This document shows, in pieces, positions 24,964 through 36,017 of a stretch of 64,000 bases of DNA. Below the pieces are notes generated by a model. The model saw only the letters and a list, made by a program, of their open reading frames with translations. It was not told where the DNA came from and did no database searches. How positions within the stretch are numbered: position 1 is the first letter of the stretch; each line of letters starts with the position of its first letter. Source of the stretch: Trichuris trichiura (lineage: Eukaryota; Nematoda; Enoplea; Trichinellida; Trichuridae). Position numbers and translations under genes: made by a program. The stretch spans positions 6,060,001-6,124,000 of the forward strand of contig JBAJFE010000004.1 of assembly GCA_037903355.1 (NCBI GenBank), in the 5' to 3' direction.

Positions 24964-27900
24964 CCAACACAGACAGAAAAACGGGAAAAGCCTTAGAAAA
25001 TCCACCAAAACCATGAAACAGTATCCCGTTAGTGTTCAATGTCAAAATGTGAATGAAAATACAAAAGTGTCGTTTATAATGCTTCTTATGATTAACGTTT
25101 CGATCTTGAATAACTTTGAAACATGATGGGATATCCAAAACGAAATTGGTCACATGGATGTCCGCAACTTCATGCTAATGCGGTTAACCTTGTTCATTGT
25201 TTTACATTTACCAACGTCTGTAATGATTCGAGAGAACACCGTTTACTGGTAAAGTTAACTTGAGAACTGGAGCTTCCGGGACACGTTCGGTTCCGTCATT
25301 GGCATGAACTGGCGAAGTGTTGCCCTTCGATAACGTGCTAATGACGAGAGCAGACGAGTGTTGGAAGTTTGGTTACCAATTTATCTTTGCCAGTAAGGCG
25401 CTTTCTCTTGTTACATTACTGGCATTCAGATTCTTGTATACGGTGTTTTTCCTGTTCCAAAGCAGAGATTTTATGTATACTTGCACCAAAAAGGGCGAAT
25501 TTACCGGTACTCTGCTTTTGCGCTGACTGGATGACAGAGAAAAAATTGTGTCGAAAGCTTCGCCTGACTTTCCCTTAAGTAAAAGCAAAAGGTTTACTTT
25601 GTAAAGGTAAAAGAAAAATATGAAACTGAAACGAACTATGAAAAATTATACTTTTCAAATCATTACTCACATTAGTAAACCAGCAACAGGGTTAGCCTTG
25701 CTAACCTAACAACCATGATGAGATGACTTTGTAACACGGCTTGTTTCCTGCCGAACAGACGGATCTTTTATGAAACGGAGTCTTATTGGCCCCTATGCCA
25801 TGGAAACCTCTCAACCACAATGACGTTTTTAAATAAATTCTCCTTGTCCATCAGACCATCAAAGAGCTGTAAAGTGAATCTTTCGTTGCTTATTTCACTT
25901 CGTTTTTTCCCATCATACAGCTTCCTATGGTTAGGGTTCAATCCCGTTATGGATCACAACCCGTTATTTTATGACATCAACCAAAACTAAAAACCCATCC
26001 ACTTGATCGCTTGGATGACATCATTAGTACATTACCCTAGCAAACAACAATCTGTATAATTATGGCACCTATGAAAATGTCAGCTATTGTTGGCTATGTC
26101 CTCCGCTGTTAAGACCAGCAGGACTTTCAGAGTAAAGGTCCGTCGCTGTGGCTGAGGTGTGAGCTACACACTGAATCTATTCGATAAGATCTTTTCTAGT
26201 GACGTTAACCTTAAACAGAAAGTCAAATCTTAGTCCATTTCACATAGAAGAAACTCCCTCTATTCCCAAGAACAGTTCTACTAACAGAACAATAGAGCCC
26301 TGATAAAAAGTACATTTGTTCTATGGCTTGCTGAGGTTTTTATGGAACATTTAATAGGTAAAGCGTTTTCCACAAATGACAACAAAGTGGCCTCAAGGAT
26401 TTTTAAACTTAACGTTGATGACATCTTCGCCATCAAGAAAGTTGTAACAACCTCTCCCTGACGTTCCGTAACAGCATATTCCCTTGAAAAACAGTTTTCA
26501 CAACTATGATCAAAAAGAAACTTGTCTAGTCGTGAAGACACCTGAAGAATTGCTGACTTCAGCGTACAGAAAATATACACATTGCAGTAGGTATCTACAT
26601 TTGTCTTTTCAGAGTTCACGTTCGGTCAAGACTGACATTATAAAAAGCAAGGTGGGTAGAACCTTAATCAATTGTAACTCATATTCTCTGAAAGTTGAAT
26701 TGAGACATTCAAAAAACACTACATGAAAATGGCTAACCTTCACGCTCAGTTAACTCCATCGTAGAAAGAAAACTGAGTTAAGCAGATTAGCCGGCACAGC
26801 GTTCTCGATCAGAGAAGAGACTTGTTCATTCCGCCCCTTAGATGATATATGCAATTCAGGAAAGGTTTTTAACCTCAGCGTTTCGTTCAAAGGCTAAGAA
26901 ACTTACAATCGACGTTGAAAGTGATAAAGCAAAGGTTCCCACATATAATGTCGAGTACTTGCTTATGATGTCATTTGTAGCTGCAGTGCATCTCACACTA
27001 GTGAAACGGTTATGCTAAACCGCAAACTCCTACGCTTGGAATATTTCTATAGCAAAGTATTCGTACAACACGCAATGGTAAAACGTCATCTCTTAATCCA
27101 CATGTTGCATCGCAAAAAGTATTAAGAACTTCTGCCGATGCGGAACAAGCGTCACTTTGCGCAGGAACTTTACGAATCTCATGTCCTATGCGGAGAACAG
27201 CAATTTTTTAAGGTTACGGAATCCTTGTATGTACGAAACGGTTTAGAAGTTTCTGAGATTTCGAACAGGGCCAAGTTATAAGGGATCTTATTCGTTAAAA
27301 TAAGGTACCAATGATTAAAAAGAATTGACGCGCTACCACTGCATTGCAAGCGCATTCCGCTACATTTTGGGTGCCATGGGCACATGTCCAAATTGTATTA
27401 TATCTTGTTTAATTTTTAGCTGGTATTTTATGAGCGAGCATTCTATTCCAAAATATCCATCATCCAAAACACTCCGATTGAAAAGACAGGTACGATAACA
27501 GAAAATGGTTACAATGTGTCCATCCCCACAGCATAGACGTATCCGATAAACGTTGAAAAGGTTGCTCCATTAACTAAGCGCTTAAAATGCTGTTGAGGAA
27601 TAAAGAATAAAGTTTTCATATGGCCAGATTATTAAAATGCAGACGTGCTTTATTCTACATACATGTCAATGCTTCTTCTTTGGCACGACAACGAGCGCCT
27701 TTTCAGTGGAACCTTTCCCCCGATATACATGCGTAGCACACTAGAAAAGTGCGATCAAACATTGTAAGACGAATGCAAATTGCAAAGGCCGAAACGAACT
27801 CTGTTCAGACGCGGTAAAAAAGGTTCGTCACGTGAAAGCTAAATTAGTGTAGGCTACGTTGTCTGGGCAAAAGTCTCAAAAGGAAGCAGAAAAATGAATG

Positions 27901-28086
27901 AGCAAAAGAGGAAATCAAATTTCGCCGATAATATGCACCTGTTTATCAGAGGATCGCCGGTGCATGCTGCAGAAGATGAAACGCGCAAAGGAAAATGGGA
28001 ATTTAAAGAGGGATCGCGTGGTTCGATGCAAACGATTAAAACGCGCGTAGTCGATGAACTAGATGACTGCTGACGACAATGGAGAA
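24964..28086. other. Intergenic, no gene recognised
   Basis: Three kilobases between the foldback and the end of ClpX. Several open frames of 60-110 codons exist on both strands (for example 26281-26619 minus), but none has recognisable motifs or paired splice signals. Confidence 0.4.
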
Positions 28087-31000
28087 TTAAGCTTCAGCGA
28101 CGAACTCCTGATTGTGTTCGTCATTTTCTGCAGGTTTGGAGCGACGAAGCAGCTCTACTGGTTTTAACTAAAAGGCAAGCGCGAATGTAAAACATTGCAT
28201 CACTTTAAAAAGATACGGTAAGAAAATATTCAACAGTAATACTTGCCTTATTAACTGCATCGGCCGATACGGTTACAGCCAGGACGTCAGTGCCAGGGCA
28301 TTCAAACATTGGATCCAATAGGATGTTTTCCTGTGAATATGAAAAAATAGGTGAAGAAATAGAAAAACAATTTCCTATCCCACCACAATTGCGCGAAGTC
28401 CACGTGCACCAGTTTTCTTTTGCGTCGCCAACTTTGCAATTGCCACCAACGAGTCATCCGTAAAATGTAAGTCAATCTGAAATGTTGGGGTGAGTAACAC
28501 TGACTTTAAATCACAAAAGGACAGAAAAATGTTTCCCAGATGAAAAACATCCCACCTTATCCATCTTGAATAATGCTTTGTATTGAGAAATCAGAGAGTT
28601 ACGTGGCTGAGTCAAGATACGGATCAGCAATTCTTGGTTAAGACTATGAAACTGAACTAACACGGGAAAACGCCCTGAAAATTTCGCATTAACCTAATGA
28701 ATTCTAGCATGCATTGTGGTACCAACGAACTCGGGAATCATACCAAACTCGATCAGATCATGAGCTTCAACTTCGCGTAACAGGGCGTCTTTCTCCGCCA
28801 TTTCTTCAACTGAATCCAATCCTTCAGAGAAATTTCCAGCATCTGTTTCGGTTGCCGTTCGACGTCCAGGCAAACCTTCAGATGGACCTGTACCAAACCC
28901 CAGATACTAAAGAAATTATTTAAAGACTTTAAAAGCAACTAATGGAAGGTTCAATAAAAATAACCTTCGAATGCTTCCGACGGCCAACTATCTTTTCCAA
29001 ACCGTTGAAAGCGCCAGATGCAACGAACAGCACATTCGAGGTATCCAACTGAACAGTCTCACCACGCATTTTGCGACTGCCATGTTGAGGCACACTTATG
29101 ATGGAACCTTCAAGCATTCTTAGCAGTGCTTGCTGCACACCTTCGCCGCCAACATCACGGAGTTGGTGTATGCCCGGAACAGCGCCAATCTTGTCCACCT
29201 CATCCAAAAAAACAATGCCAATTTGAGCCTTCTCAATGTTAAAATTTGCATCCTGAAAAGCACTGCAAATGTTATATTGCCTAAAACGTTAAGCCTATGA
29301 AACAATTTCTAGCTGGACACACGTCTAGCCCATATATGTTCAGATAGAATCGATCAAGAAATATGGAAAAAATTATACGTTCAAACACGCCACAGCGCGT
29401 CCTGGAAATCTTACGCACAAGCAGTAGTTGCATAGTGAACACAAGCAAGCAAAGAACTCGCAATGCAGCTAAGAACATCAGCGTCGACATAATTTCTTCA
29501 ACATTAATGATTAGTGGAGAATAAAATCCGTTTATTAATTGAAAACATTATAACAGAGCTTTCGGAGAAACCCTGCCCCGTCATCAGTGTTTACACGTCA
29601 ATATACAGCTATAAACGCCGAAGACAAGGAAAAGTTTCCAGGAAAGTTCTCCTATAATTTTTTATCAATAAACAGCTTTTATCCTCTACTAATCACTAGT
29701 ATTACGAACTTCCAAGAAACCGTTAAAAATAGCGACGTTTGGAACTTCTGACAGCAGGCTTGTATAACGATTATGCAAATAAGGAATACTGGATATTGCT
29801 AGTCATGCATGCCAGTACTTAACAGAGGTATACCTTGCTTTACGGAAGCCCGCGTTAAGAATGTTCGCTTTTACGAAGAAGCTAAGTTTGCACCTATTTT
29901 CGCTTTGCAAATGAATTGAGTAGGCGTTTTATCGCTTTCATGCAGAAACGCGACCGAACAACAGCTGGCTGTTATGGTTCCTGCCGTTTTCCTGGCCTCT
30001 TGCAGCGTCCTGCCAGTGTCCCCTAGCGAGAATTCGTTAGGCGTCCTGTAGTGGAGCTTATAGAGAAACGGGCATCGCTGATAGCAAGTCTCCGTAGTTC
30101 TGACCTATCCCCGGGATTACGGTCAAAATCTTGAAACTGGAACCCCTGAAAGATCGAAAATGCACTATAAAGAGTGACTTCTTCATTGGCAGCTTCTAGA
30201 TAAGAAACGTATTTTAGTAGAAGCGTTATTAGACTGGTCTTGTTTTTCAAATTACTAAAACTTCGAGCAAGACCAGTCTAATAACGCCTCTACTAAATGC
30301 GTTCCTTATCCAGAAGCTGTCAATGCAGAACTGCCACGAGGCCACATTTTACAGTGCATTTTCAACATGTTCAGGATTTTGTCCTATTGAGATTTCGGTC
30401 GTCAGCACCTATCCTCGTGATATCTACGCTCTTTCTTGAATTGTTTCTTCATTCGTGTGGCAAGCAAATCAATGGAGCGGCACCTAATCGGTCTTTCCGA
30501 AAGTCGCCTTCTACCTCAACTGCAGGAGCCGAAAAAGTGCATGTAGAGCAGACAATAATGTGTCCTCCAGGTCGAGTCATATGATCCTGCGACTCTTCCT
30601 GCTAGCCATTCCTCCTTGATTTCAGCATTCTACTGAGATTAGTAGCTTACCAGTTACAGCAATGGAAACACCTTATACAATTTGTTTTAATTTAAAACGT
30701 TACTCGCGCCGTCGCTATTTCTACTATTTTGATTACTGTTACGCTGCTGCGCACGTTGCCTTGCGTTGTATCCCTAGTCACTAAGGCCTGGCAGACTGTT
30801 TTTCGGAGACCAAGTCTGCCTAAAATGGCCTCTTATGTTAAAGAATGGCAATTGCGTCTTCGACTTAAGAATGTTTGTTTTAAAAACAATTTTTCCGGTC
30901 TCATCAACTTTTGTTGACCGGAAGATACCTGTGTATTAAATCATGACAATCAAACCAGACAAAAATAAGTAGCTATTCCTTAAAAAGTTGCAACTTTGTC

Positions 31001-32844
31001 CTACATGTGAACAAGTTATGTTACTGAACGCAAATTGCAAAATCTCTGCGAACGAACTGATGGGCACATGCGTAGGGGTGATGGTGGAAATGGAAAGAAA
31101 CAAGTAGCCCAAAAGTCCTTTACCACTGCACTGCAAGGTAAGCAACTATAACATCTGTTTGTTACCTAAACAATGGCAGATAAGTGTAGTCAGCGAAAAC
31201 GAAACATTCACCAGATAATAAACAGTAAAAATATAGAGGATTGCTGATGAAAAACAATGGGAAGCATTTGCATAATGCAATTATGGAAAATTAGGCTCGT
31301 GAATACTTTCATTGTGCGAAGCTTTCCGGAATCCTCTGTTCCCGAAAGCTTTGCGCAGTAAAAATTTTTACGAATCTTATTTTCTGTAATTACATTTATG
31401 CATTGCCACGCGCCCCTTAGGAAAAGTTTCATTTTCAATGGAATTCGTTGTGCATAGGGAAGCATTTACTACAAGTACCTGCAATAAACGACTGATGACA
31501 GACTCCACATCCTCACCAACATAACCTGCTTGGGTCAGTGTTGTGCAATCGCATATTGCAAATGGCACATCCAGACACTGGGCCACCGTCTGAGCCAAAA
31601 GGGTTTTACCTAAACGCAACATCGCAACATAACAGCCTACTGACCAATAATTCGTAAAACGTTACCTGAGCCAGTAGGTCCAAGGAGCAAAATGTTAGAC
31701 TTCTCTAATCGAAGATCGTTTGTGTCGGAATTTATTATTTCCGATATCGATTTTTTCTGCATCGAAGGTCCCTCTTCGATAAAGGTAATTCCACCTAACT
31801 GATTACTATAGCCACCGAATACTCCACCAAACATTCCATCTACAAGAGAAGAAAATTTGCCTGATTGTGGAAGAAGCGCATTCGTGGAAATCATGAGATT
31901 AAAACAAGGCATAACAGCTTAGAATACAAGTTCACTTGTAATTCTTAGCAAAAGAATAGGAGCTTTTAAACTTCACACAGCAGCTGAAATGAGCCTGTTT
32001 TAGCTCGTTTGCCTTAATGGTTCTCATAGTTATGAAAAAAGATACAATGCGTACCCCGAGTCATAATCGGACTAATAGGTCGGCCTGAGTCCCCATGCGC
32101 CATTCCTTCTGGACGCGTCTGATTTCCAGGAACCGGTCGAGGGCACAGATACACTCTTTTGTAATGATTGTAAACCGCAACAGCCAGCACTTTCTTCGCA
32201 TAGTCTTGTCCAATGACGAACTTATCCAAATAACTGTATATCTGAAGACTAGAATAGCATCTACCAATGATATAAAGAAAGAACGGATTTAACCTCTCGA
32301 GGTGAAGGAGGCGGTTTTCGTTGAGTCACAGCCATGTCTCGCATAGTTTTTCGGGTGTCACTTTCGGAAAGGACGACAAAAAAGTGAAGACACTTTTCGC
32401 ACTTCACGAAACGAGTCGACGCTAGAAATGTTCAGAACTCGAAGACTAAACCAGATTGGGCACTTACTCACAGACAAATGTCTCCACGTGAACGCACGGC
32501 TCTCCGCACTTTGGACATCTCATTTTCTCAGAACCACCGTCATCTCCCCCGCTTCCAGAAGGTGAAAAACCATCTCCACCATGATCAGACCCAGATTCTT
32601 GCGTTTCGTTTCCAGAATTTGGAGAACCTGCTTTCGAGTGATCACCACTGCTTTTATTAGACCCATCGCGAGAGGATAAACCACGGATGTGACGTACGGC
32701 CAGACACATACTGTTTGGTCGAAAAAAGTTCGCTGGACTGTTTATGTACATGTCGCACTTCAGATTATTCGCCAAAACTTTACCTCCACCAAAGGAGAGA
32801 TGGCGAAAAGCGACTTTGCGAAGAATAGTGTGCAAATGCTTCAT
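28087..32844 (-). CDS. CLPX: Mitochondrial ClpX AAA+ unfoldase (complete, 11 exons)
   Basis: Exons in gene order are 32844-32472, 32421-32294, 32241-32055, 31839-31666, 31609-31479, 29252-28965, 28906-28723, 28674-28556, 28476-28384, 28330-28247 and 28167-28087. They give 613 aa; human CLPX has 633. ClpX unfolds matrix proteins for the ClpP protease. A targeting presequence is followed by a C4 zinc-binding domain (CPKCGEPC and CEKC), Walker A GPTGSGKT, pore loop GYVGED, Walker [10 protein letters not shown], the [10 protein letters not shown] block and the ClpP-docking YLGFG loop. All phases agree. The tenth intron starts GC (AAG|GCAAGT). Exon 4 could start 21 nt earlier, at 31860, in the same phase. 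Intron 5 is 2.2 kb and contains repeats. The protein ends EFVAEA. Confidence 0.96.
29558..29587 (-). ncRNA. Hammerhead-like module in ClpX intron 5
   Basis: Minus strand: CTGATGAC, stem-loop with CGGGG/CTCCG pairing, then CGAAAGC. Flanking AACA and TGTT form a 4-bp stem I, and AGCT-C supplies stem III and a U-C cleavage dinucleotide. It is on the same strand as the ClpX transcript. This is among the best-preserved copies. Confidence 0.55.
30121..30384. repeat. Imperfect foldback in ClpX intron 5
   Basis: Arms of roughly 120 nt (30121-30241 and 30268-30384) converge on a short loop. Both share GTTATTAGACTGGTCTTG and GAAAATGCACT or their complements. A CTGACGAC-CGAAA string, without the intervening stem, lies beyond the right arm at about 30393-30405 on the minus strand. 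This may be a deleted hammerhead-like core. Confidence 0.7.
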
Positions 32845-33358
32845 TTCCGTTGATTAAAAACGCAGCCTAATGAATGAGAAGATGGTGAAAAAGAACGAAC
32901 ATTTGTATGAACATCGTAAAATAGTATCCATAGGCAAGCTGAATAAAGAAACCAAAAAACAAATTGGAGAAGGCGAAAAAGAGCCTATAGAGCAGGCCCT
33001 GGACGCATCCGGGTTGAAGAAATTGCAGCGCTCATTCGGAAAAAGCAGTATACGCTTAACACCTTTATCCTAACGTATGCTCACGAATAGTGACAAACAC
33101 AATCACCAAGTAACATCAAAGAAGATTACTCAGTGAAGCATCACTGCTGCACTTTTACTTTACGATTTTCCACCTTCCAAACTAGGATAACTTGAAGTTG
33201 TTGTCAAATCGACTAACAACTACGCACGTGAGGTCACGTGAAGCAGAACCTTCTTAAGGAACAAAGAGCAATGCGTTTACCAACGGTAGTTAGCAACAAA
33301 AGTACTAGGTCAAATTGCAGCATTCATAATAGCCTGCATAAAAGTTCAGTACAGCTTC

Positions 33359-33676
33359 TTACCCATTTAAGCTTATAGCAATCGTAAACCTAGCACCTAC
33401 TGCGCAACTAACCAAACACAATATGATCGACGAAACGATCCATTGAAAAACTAACAGTAAAATGATTGTCAAGTAGTTTAAAGTGAAAGCATTTGCATGT
33501 TTAAAAATCGCAGAGGTCACTGCATGTTCCCTCTGAACTTTTACCCATATATAGAAACTCCATAACGCAACCTCCCGTAAAATTAAAATTATTATGGTAA
33601 CATAAACGTTTAAATATGGTTGTCTTTGTAGCAGCAGTAGGGTTTCATATTTTATTTGCGGCAGTACCGAATTCAT
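33359..33676 (-). CDS. Hypothetical membrane-protein exon
   Basis: A minus-strand ATG opens 105 codons rich in hydrophobic runs: VTIIILILREVALW, then LNYLTIILLLVFQWIVSSII. They suggest two or three membrane helices. The frame ends at a strong splice donor (AATGG|GTAAGA), as expected of a real first exon. No clear next exon was found; one candidate acceptor leads to nine codons and a stop. I do not recognise the family. It could also be chance in AT-rich DNA. Confidence 0.28.
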   Translation of the reverse strand: MNSVLPQIKYETLLLLQRQPYLNVYVTIIILILREVALWSFYIWVKVQREHAVTSAIFKHANAFTLNYLTIILLLVFQWIVSSIILCLVSCAVGARFTIAISLNG

Positions 33677-34327
33677 GTGGGCAACTTTGCATAATGAAAT
33701 ACTTACTAAGATATTTTAAAGCAAACTTAATCCATCCTTATCGTTCTCACATTGTGTTATTCAAAATGGAGGGTTTAAATTAAGTACAGCAAGCGTTGTA
33801 ACAATTTACCGAAACGGAAAAAGCCCGCGTCTGAAAAGGGCGGACCATCGTACTTCTTGAAATATTTCGGTCAAATGGATTTTTCCATGTGGTAGCTTAC
33901 GTGTAGCTTTTGAAATTGTTGTAGGAGATGAAACTAGATCTTTGAATCACAAATTTTGCCACCGCGTGCCTAACGGCTAATCCGAATGAACAAAAAGTGA
34001 AAGACTAATTTTGCAAAAGTGAACCAGTCCCGCTCATTTTGTCTGCTGTCTGCAGCACGCTTGCTCGTATGAACATATCTTAGAGTAAATTGAATTATTC
34101 AGTACTAACGATAGTTTCCAGCGTGCATTAAATTTCCAGGAGAAACATTATTATTGTCGTAATGTATTGGCCCGTAAAGTTAGCAAGCGTACACGTTTAC
34201 TTAGCGGAAAGCATTCATCCCATACTGTAAGGTTTGCAAGTTCTCATATTATAAAGAATACACTACAACCACATATAAAATTCTTGAAGACGGGGTGCCT
34301 CTTACAGTTATTCTGTAGAACAGTTAT

Positions 34328-34536
34328 TTTCATAGTAGATCTTCAGATTCACGGGTTTGGCCTGTTGGATGTATCTGTAAGTAAACTTCAAAATGCCCTA
34401 CCAACGGATGGATGAGCAAATTGTTCTGTATTTTCTCTTACAATTTGCTCATCCATCCGTTGGTAGGGCATTTTGAAGTTTACTTACAGATACATCCAAC
34501 AGGCCAAACCCGTGAATCTGAAGATCTACTATGAAA
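34328..34536. repeat. Perfect 97-bp-arm palindrome
   Basis: Arms 34328-34424 and 34440-34536 are exact reverse complements around a 15-nt AT-rich loop. The inner part contains CCAACGGATGGATGAGC, the sequence also found beside the hammerhead-like modules at 24.7-24.95 kb and in the BRF1 intron. The lack of mismatches implies a recent origin or copying by hairpin-templated repair. Confidence 0.9.
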
Positions 34537-34852
34537 CTATTCAAGCCTGTTAAAAGACATCCTGTCTTTCGAAACATCAGAAGTGCCCACTAGAACAGTT
34601 ATTCTGCAATTTTCTTGTATCATAAATTTGCGGGTCTGTTTTCAGGCAGAGTAAAGAATGCAGATTAGCAACGAAAACTATTGAAAGCATCCGAAGAACT
34701 ATTATTGGCTTTTTTATTTGCTTTCAGTTCAACGTGCTAAACCGTTTGGTAACGAAAAAAAATTCGAAGCTTTCATAGTAAACCGATCCCATCTTTAGCG
34801 ACTCAAAGGCTGATGGCTATGGAAGGTTGTCGATGTCTTGAAATACAGTGTA
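34537..34852. other. Spacer with degraded hammerhead-like module
   Basis: No gene. On the minus strand at about 34767-34796 a 30-nt string, CTAAAGAT...GAAAGC, matches the module spacing with a mutated core. Confidence 0.35.
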
Positions 34853-35452
34853 CAGTGGAATCTACAAAGTTGACCACCTCCAGTGTCGATTATCTCCCTG
34901 AGTTGACCGAATTTTCATAGCCTGGTTAGCTCACGGATATTCAAACGGGAGGCTGACCTCTGTAAGTTTTATGTTAACTCGGTCTCCATAAATTGACCAG
35001 TCAGGTCTGCTTGCGTCCACATACCACGTCACGGCTAAAGCGATCAACTTCCCACTTACGGAGGTTGTCCTTGCGCTTATTAACGTGCGGACCAACTAAC
35101 TGGTCAAAAACTGGTTAACTTAGGGAGGCGGTCAACATAGAGAGGTGGTCAACTTTGGAAATTTCACGGTATACGCTTTACTCTTTCGATGTATTACTTT
35201 ATTTGGTTATTTCAGAGACCAATAACGAGCAGATAAAAAACCGTACGAAAGTTCCATCATGAAGACTGTACTGTGTTTTGCCTATGCATGACATTATCCA
35301 GGAAAACTTCTATGAGAAGTTAAAGTACGTATAGATGTTGCTACAGCACGCCTAGCCTCATACGTTCACGACCCTCCTATGTTGACTGCTTCTTTCTATG
35401 TTGAAAAGTCTGTCGCAAATTCATAGGTGGTCAACCTTTAGAGGCTCTACTG
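34853..35452. mobile_element. Pogo-like MITE, nested ends
   Basis: The left end starts CAGTGGAATCTACAAAGTTG after a TA at 34851-34852. A complementary end closes at 35169 before a second TA (35170-35171), giving a 317-bp unit with TA duplications. A further complementary end (AGGCTCTACTG) lies at 35442-35452. AAGTTGACCACCTC-like blocks are repeated inside both ends. There is no coding capacity. Either two related MITEs are adjacent or one element carries an internal duplicate terminus. Confidence 0.65.
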
Positions 35453-35660
35453 CATTATTGTGCAGTCTCTTTATCCGGCTTTAAGTTTTGGTAGGTAGTT
35501 GTTTTTTGTGCGCTAATTTTTTTATTGCTGTTTATATATCTATATTCTTTTTTGTGTTTGTCTTCTAACCTTTCCTTTACTGTTAATGCTAGTGTTGTTC
35601 CATATTTCTTTTTTTCATTGCTATTTGTCTTGTTTGCTGTCTTTATTTGCTCTTTATTTC

Positions 35661-36017
35661 TGTTGGAGTTGTTGCACCAGACACCTGCCTGCCAGACAAG
35701 AGCAGAGGTGTTAATGGACGTCGGTCGCCACCAAAGGCGGGATTAACGATGATGGATGGTGCCCATTGTTGGCCACTCTGTGACCTGTCTAATGTCGTTA
35801 ATACGAGGCAGTGAGAACAACGACGTCTGGGAGCTGTCTAGACGCTCCCTATTTAAAGCTCTTTCGCTCACCTCAGTTTGTCTCTCCCTCCCTCTCGCTG
35901 ATCTCTCTCTCCTCCGGAGATCGCAACCTCGTTCTGCCACCACTGTTCCATCATGTACTGTATAACCAGTAAAGCTATCTTCATCATGCTTGACTTCGAA
36001 GGCGAAACCTTCCAACA
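35661..36017. mobile_element. Solo LTR
   Basis: The unit starts TGTTGGA and ends TCCAACA, a perfect 7-bp terminal inversion with TG...CA ends. It is flanked by ATTTC (35656-35660) and GTTTC (36018-36022), a 5-bp target duplication with one difference. A TATA-like CTATTTAAAG at about 35848-35857 with a CT-rich stretch after it fits a promoter reading plus. No internal retroelement adjoins it, so it was left by recombination between two LTRs. Pyrimidine-rich (left) and purine-rich (right) flanks create long meaningless open frames here. Confidence 0.75.

Noticed and set aside
25930..25950. GGTTCAATCCCG, T-loop-like
   Set aside because: No complete cloverleaf could be formed with the upstream sequence.
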